A stretch of DNA of 19,675 nucleotides from Melampsora larici-populina 98AG31 (taxonomy: Eukaryota; Basidiomycota; Pucciniomycetes; Pucciniales; Melampsoraceae). This document shows, one piece after another, positions 17,069-19,675 of the stretch (positions within the stretch are counted from its first letter, which is position 1; each line of letters opens with the position of its first letter). Where the stretch lies: assembly GCF_000204055.1 (NCBI RefSeq), contig NW_006768902.1, positions 32,395-52,069 of the forward strand, in the 5' to 3' direction. Below the pieces are notes generated by a model. It did not search any database and was not told the DNA's origin. It saw nothing but the letters and a program-made list of their open reading frames with translations. The position numbers and the translations under genes were made by a program.

Positions 17069-17223
17069 TAGCGTGTTGCGCCGCAGCTGCTGCTGTAGCC
17101 TAGCGACAAAAAAAAGGCTGAAACCTAAGCCAGGTTATGCTGCTTAACACCCGCAACAAATCCTCCCTTACGGGATAATGCTGCTGGCCATTGAAACCCG
17201 CTAGGCAACGTTATGCAACGCTA
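17069..17223. mobile_element. 155-bp MITE-like element abutting the Harbinger-type element
   Basis: The start tagcgtgttgcg, with gtagcctagcgac further in, is mirrored at the end by cccgctaggcaacg, then ttatgcaacgcta (17223). Read in reverse the end begins tagcgttgcataacg, then ttgcctagcggg. Internal words such as atgctgct recur. It encodes nothing. It shares the TTA/TAG junction with the right end of the preceding element, and part of its terminal sequence also appears inverted at 14803-14818. Confidence 0.5.
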
Positions 17224-18389
17224 CGGATAACGTAGCTGACCCAGGGTTTATTTGATCAAGTTGATTATTGAGAAGATTAGTTTAAATAAATGATTGATAA
17301 GAAGATGAAAAAGTTGATTGATGAGAGGGTGATAGAAATTGAAGGATAGTAGAGAGTGGTTTTAGGAAGGGGGTGATGCATTCCTTAGTAGAATCAGTAG
17401 ATTTGGTGGATACAAATTCAGTACAGATTCTGTAGAGGTGCAGTACTAGAAAATCTGTAGGTACTGATCTGTACTTTGTAGACAATTGGGGATTTTTGGC
17501 CTTACAGGTTGGTATGAGTATTGACATATGGGAATGGGTCGGGGAAAGGGTGTTGGATAATGATGTAACCGTATCATGTCACCACATCCACTCCTTGTAG
17601 ATGAAACTATATAGCTACTCATTCATAGAATGGCAATCTATGATTTCACAAGAAGAGTTGGATGAAAGGGATGAAGGCAATTCCCCAATTCCCAACTTCT
17701 TCATCCTAAAATTATAATCTAAAATCTATCATCTTTTTACATCCATTTCATTATCCTAGATTCTTTCCTGTCTTGAAGAATTTTAGTAGATAAAATTATT
17801 TACCTCCCACCCGCCCTACATCATTAACATTTTTGCATCATTTTTCTTCAGAAAAAATCAGAAAATAGTAGTTTAGTATAAGTTGTTGTTTCAGTCTTAA
17901 TTTTATCAAAAACACATATTTTTATTGTTGTAGGTGCGAGAAATGCGCAAGCTGCCCTCATAGAACTAGAATTTGTTTTCTTATCTTAAGTTTATGTCCT
18001 AGTTGCGCTTTTCTAATTTCTGTCAGGTCTAGTTCACATCATGCTGATTAAACCTGACCTCGCGGCTGTTTAGAGTGATCATGATACACGTAGTATCCAA
18101 AACCAAAGAGACCCATTCCTAGTGCAGTAAGTTTCAGTCAAATTTACAGTACCGAGGTCGTTTACAGCAACAACGGTGGATGCTCTAAGTCTGCATTAAG
18201 TCTGCATTTGTCTGAATTAATTCTGCATTATTTTTCATTCTGTGCATTAAACTCAATCATATTTTACCTTGAGAAATGTATTCTTTTTGCAGTGTGAATT
18301 GCAGGTGTCTTATTGTAATTACTTTGAGATTAGTGAGCTAAGATACTGATGTTGATACAAACCATTCCCACTTCGCATCTTCAAAGGCT
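17224..18389. other. AT-rich intergenic sequence with small repeats
   Basis: No gene is supported. At about 17415-17485 a diverged duplication of tacagattctgtagaggtgcagtact-like sequence is present. At 18185-18245 the word tctgcatt recurs about five times. At 18176-18185 a lone gtggatgctc followed by TAA matches the right-end motif of the Harbinger-type element upstream, so a second, small element may end here; its left end was not found. Confidence 0.5.
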
Positions 18390-18620
18390 ATGGTATGGAG
18401 CTGCAATGCAGATTACAAAAGTTACGTAAAAGGAACATTTCAAAAAGGAGATATCAAAATTAGAGGACAGAAGAATGAATGGATTCAGTACAATAAGACC
18501 GAGGTTAGGCTGATCAGTCAAGGCTATAGATATCGATATTATGCTGCAGTAGTTTCGTCAGATTTACGAGTGTGTGTGACTTTCATGAGCTCGGGGGTTG
18601 CGAGTTCAATGATGGAATGA
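18390..18620 (+). CDS. Small protein of unknown function (76 aa)
   Basis: The ORF from ATG 18390 encodes MVWSCNADYKSYVKGTFQKG, then basic and Tyr-rich sequence (QGYRYRYYAAVVSSDLRVCV) and ends with VASSMME. The frame is open upstream to about 18343 (DTDVDTNHSHFASSKA), so it may instead be a 3' exon. It has two cysteines, no signal peptide from this start and no family I recognise. It is convergent with the membrane protein gene, about 100 bp from that gene's stop. It could be chance; support is only its length and unbiased composition. Confidence 0.3.
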   Translation: MVWSCNADYKSYVKGTFQKGDIKIRGQKNEWIQYNKTEVRLISQGYRYRYYAAVVSSDLRVCVTFMSSGVASSMME

Positions 18621-18722
18621 GTTACATTCGCCCTCCGTAGACCGTCTAAGATCAAGAACAAGGTACTTTGGAAGGTGATCACATCAGTCCTGTGACATCT
18701 GAACGTATGATGACCACTCCGC

Positions 18723-19675
18723 TTACATGTTTCCCAAGGTTGCAATGGTATTGTTCATGCCCTGTAGAATTGTAAAAAGTATGAGAAAAAGGAAAGAAGG
18801 CGTGTAGATCTTGAATATACATAATGCAACTTACAATACGAAGTATAAGCCAAAAGCTAGGATTGAAAATGAATTGACCTTTCTGAACTAAACACGCCTT
18901 GAGGGAAATGTAAAACATAAGATAAATTCAAGCAATCAAATATGTACATTTGGATTTGACAAGAAAATGTAGGCTGAAGTTTAACACATACTGCGGAAAT
19001 TACTAGAAGGAGATTTAAGAATATGATGGCAAATTCTATCACGGTATTTGCAAAGACTCCTTCCAGTTGTCGTTTCACTGAAACATCCAACCCTCTTCGA
19101 TTCTTGAAACTTTGGAATACCGAATATACAAATGGAATATAGAGCTGATAAAGATTGAAGCATGCGTTTTTAGATTGAGATATCTTGCCCATGAATGAAG
19201 GACTTACCAAAAATGTTAATGCATTGAAGAAGATATAAGAATCTAAACCCGCCACGGTGAAACGCACCAAAAGATCCTGATTGAAGGAATGAACTTACAT
19301 CTTCAGCTGTACTCATACCACTACATTTCAAAAAAGAACTGACGATATGGGGAAATGCCCGTTCGAGTTTAACGACTAGAGGTAGCACGCGAGCCGCGCT
19401 GCAAGTGGATGGTGTACAGGCAGGGGCCGACTCCCGTAGATATTGAACAACGGGCATCGCCAGCTCTCTGACGCGGTGATACTCCAGGGTGAGTTGGAAG
19501 AAGTAGGTGACAATCGCCGCTGAGATTTGAGGAGAGTTTTAGAGAGTTTCATGTACCGTTGCATTGAAAGAATATGTAAGCTTACCAGTAGGTGCAAATA
19601 CAATTGCCATCAACGATATATTCAATGCCCATGTTGCTGTGGTTGAGAGCAATCTTCCCGTGGGATTCATGCTTT
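18723..19675 (-). CDS. Six-exon polytopic membrane protein, 5' end outside or at window edge
   Basis: Exons on the minus strand are 19586 to beyond 19675, 19344-19519, 19208-19276, 18992-19144, 18835-18897 and 18723-18761. Introns of 66, 67, 63, 94 and 73 nt have GT...AG ends, mostly GTAAG or GTATGT donors, and all junctions keep frame. The 19670 ATG (MNPTGRLLST) may be the start or internal. Hydrophobic segments are ISLMAIVFAPTAAIVTYFF, then FTVAGLDSYIFFNALTFLLY, then VIEFAIIFLNLLLVISAACL, and a weaker one in the last exons; loops are Arg/Lys-rich (SFKNRRGLDVSVKRQLEGV). It ends GMNNTIATLGNM before TAA. The pattern of short intron-split exons and helices resembles rust multi-pass membrane proteins I remember only as hypothetical. 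Exon 2's end is the least sure: its donor is GTCAGT at 19343. No premature stops were found, unlike the other genes here. Confidence 0.65.

Noticed and set aside
17282..17527. 81-codon minus-strand ORF
   Set aside because: Ser/Thr-rich low-complexity translation of diverged tandem duplications; no conserved motif or gene structure.
18070..18185. Small MITE from ttagagtgatcatgat to gtggatgctc
   Set aside because: The ends match poorly and flanking triplets differ (TTA versus TAA); only the right-end motif is reported.

Overview
This window looks like repeat-rich nuclear DNA of a basidiomycete, most likely a rust fungus (Pucciniales). Three things point there. Introns are short (about 63-94 nt) with GTAAGT/GTATGT donors, and one has a TACTAAC-like branch site. 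The protein families (a fungal-type Harbinger transposase, a tyrosine-recombinase retroelement and a multi-copy zinc-finger protein) match what I remember of rust genomes. Premature stops carry a TCG-to-TTG signature, which I recall as the Pucciniomycotina form of repeat-induced point mutation. The assignment is inference; no rRNA, tRNA or well-known housekeeping gene anchors it.

Layout. 1-1937 is AT-rich and without a convincing gene. 1938-3826 (minus) is a decayed, 3'-truncated three-exon gene of a repetitive zinc-finger family. 3827-4274 ends in a 44-bp periodic repeat. 4275-6473 is a PIF/Harbinger transposon remnant: the tail of a probable Myb/SANT-type accessory protein (plus) faces a nearly full-length DDE transposase (minus) with three premature stops. 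A 165-bp MITE lies between them. 6790-11579 is a decayed DIRS-like tyrosine-recombinase retrotransposon: gag-like ORF, reverse transcriptase, RNase H split by a 68-nt intron, then a tyrosine recombinase interrupted by a roughly 515-bp inverted-repeat element. It is followed by a cluster of perfect hairpins (11726-12111).

12397-14578 is bounded by two GC-rich 'GGAGCGG' modules whose outer ends match in inverted orientation. Between them are a broken, unrecognised minus-strand gene and AT-rich sequence. 14822-17067 is bounded by a 13-bp inverted repeat with TTA duplications, as in Harbinger-type elements. It carries coding remnants, one resembling the N-terminal region of COG2, and a nested 1190-bp near-perfect giant palindrome (15326-16515) with an 8-bp target duplication and about 28 copies of a TGTAGGCGCT-type motif in alternating orientation. 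A 155-bp MITE-like element follows directly.

The only intact-looking host gene is a six-exon membrane protein gene on the minus strand (18723 to beyond 19675), convergent with a small ORF of unknown function (18390-18620). The rest is an accumulation of nested, mutated mobile elements. The most distinctive signals are the giant palindrome nested in a gene-fragment-bearing TIR element, and the consistent TTGA context of the premature TGA stops across independent elements.
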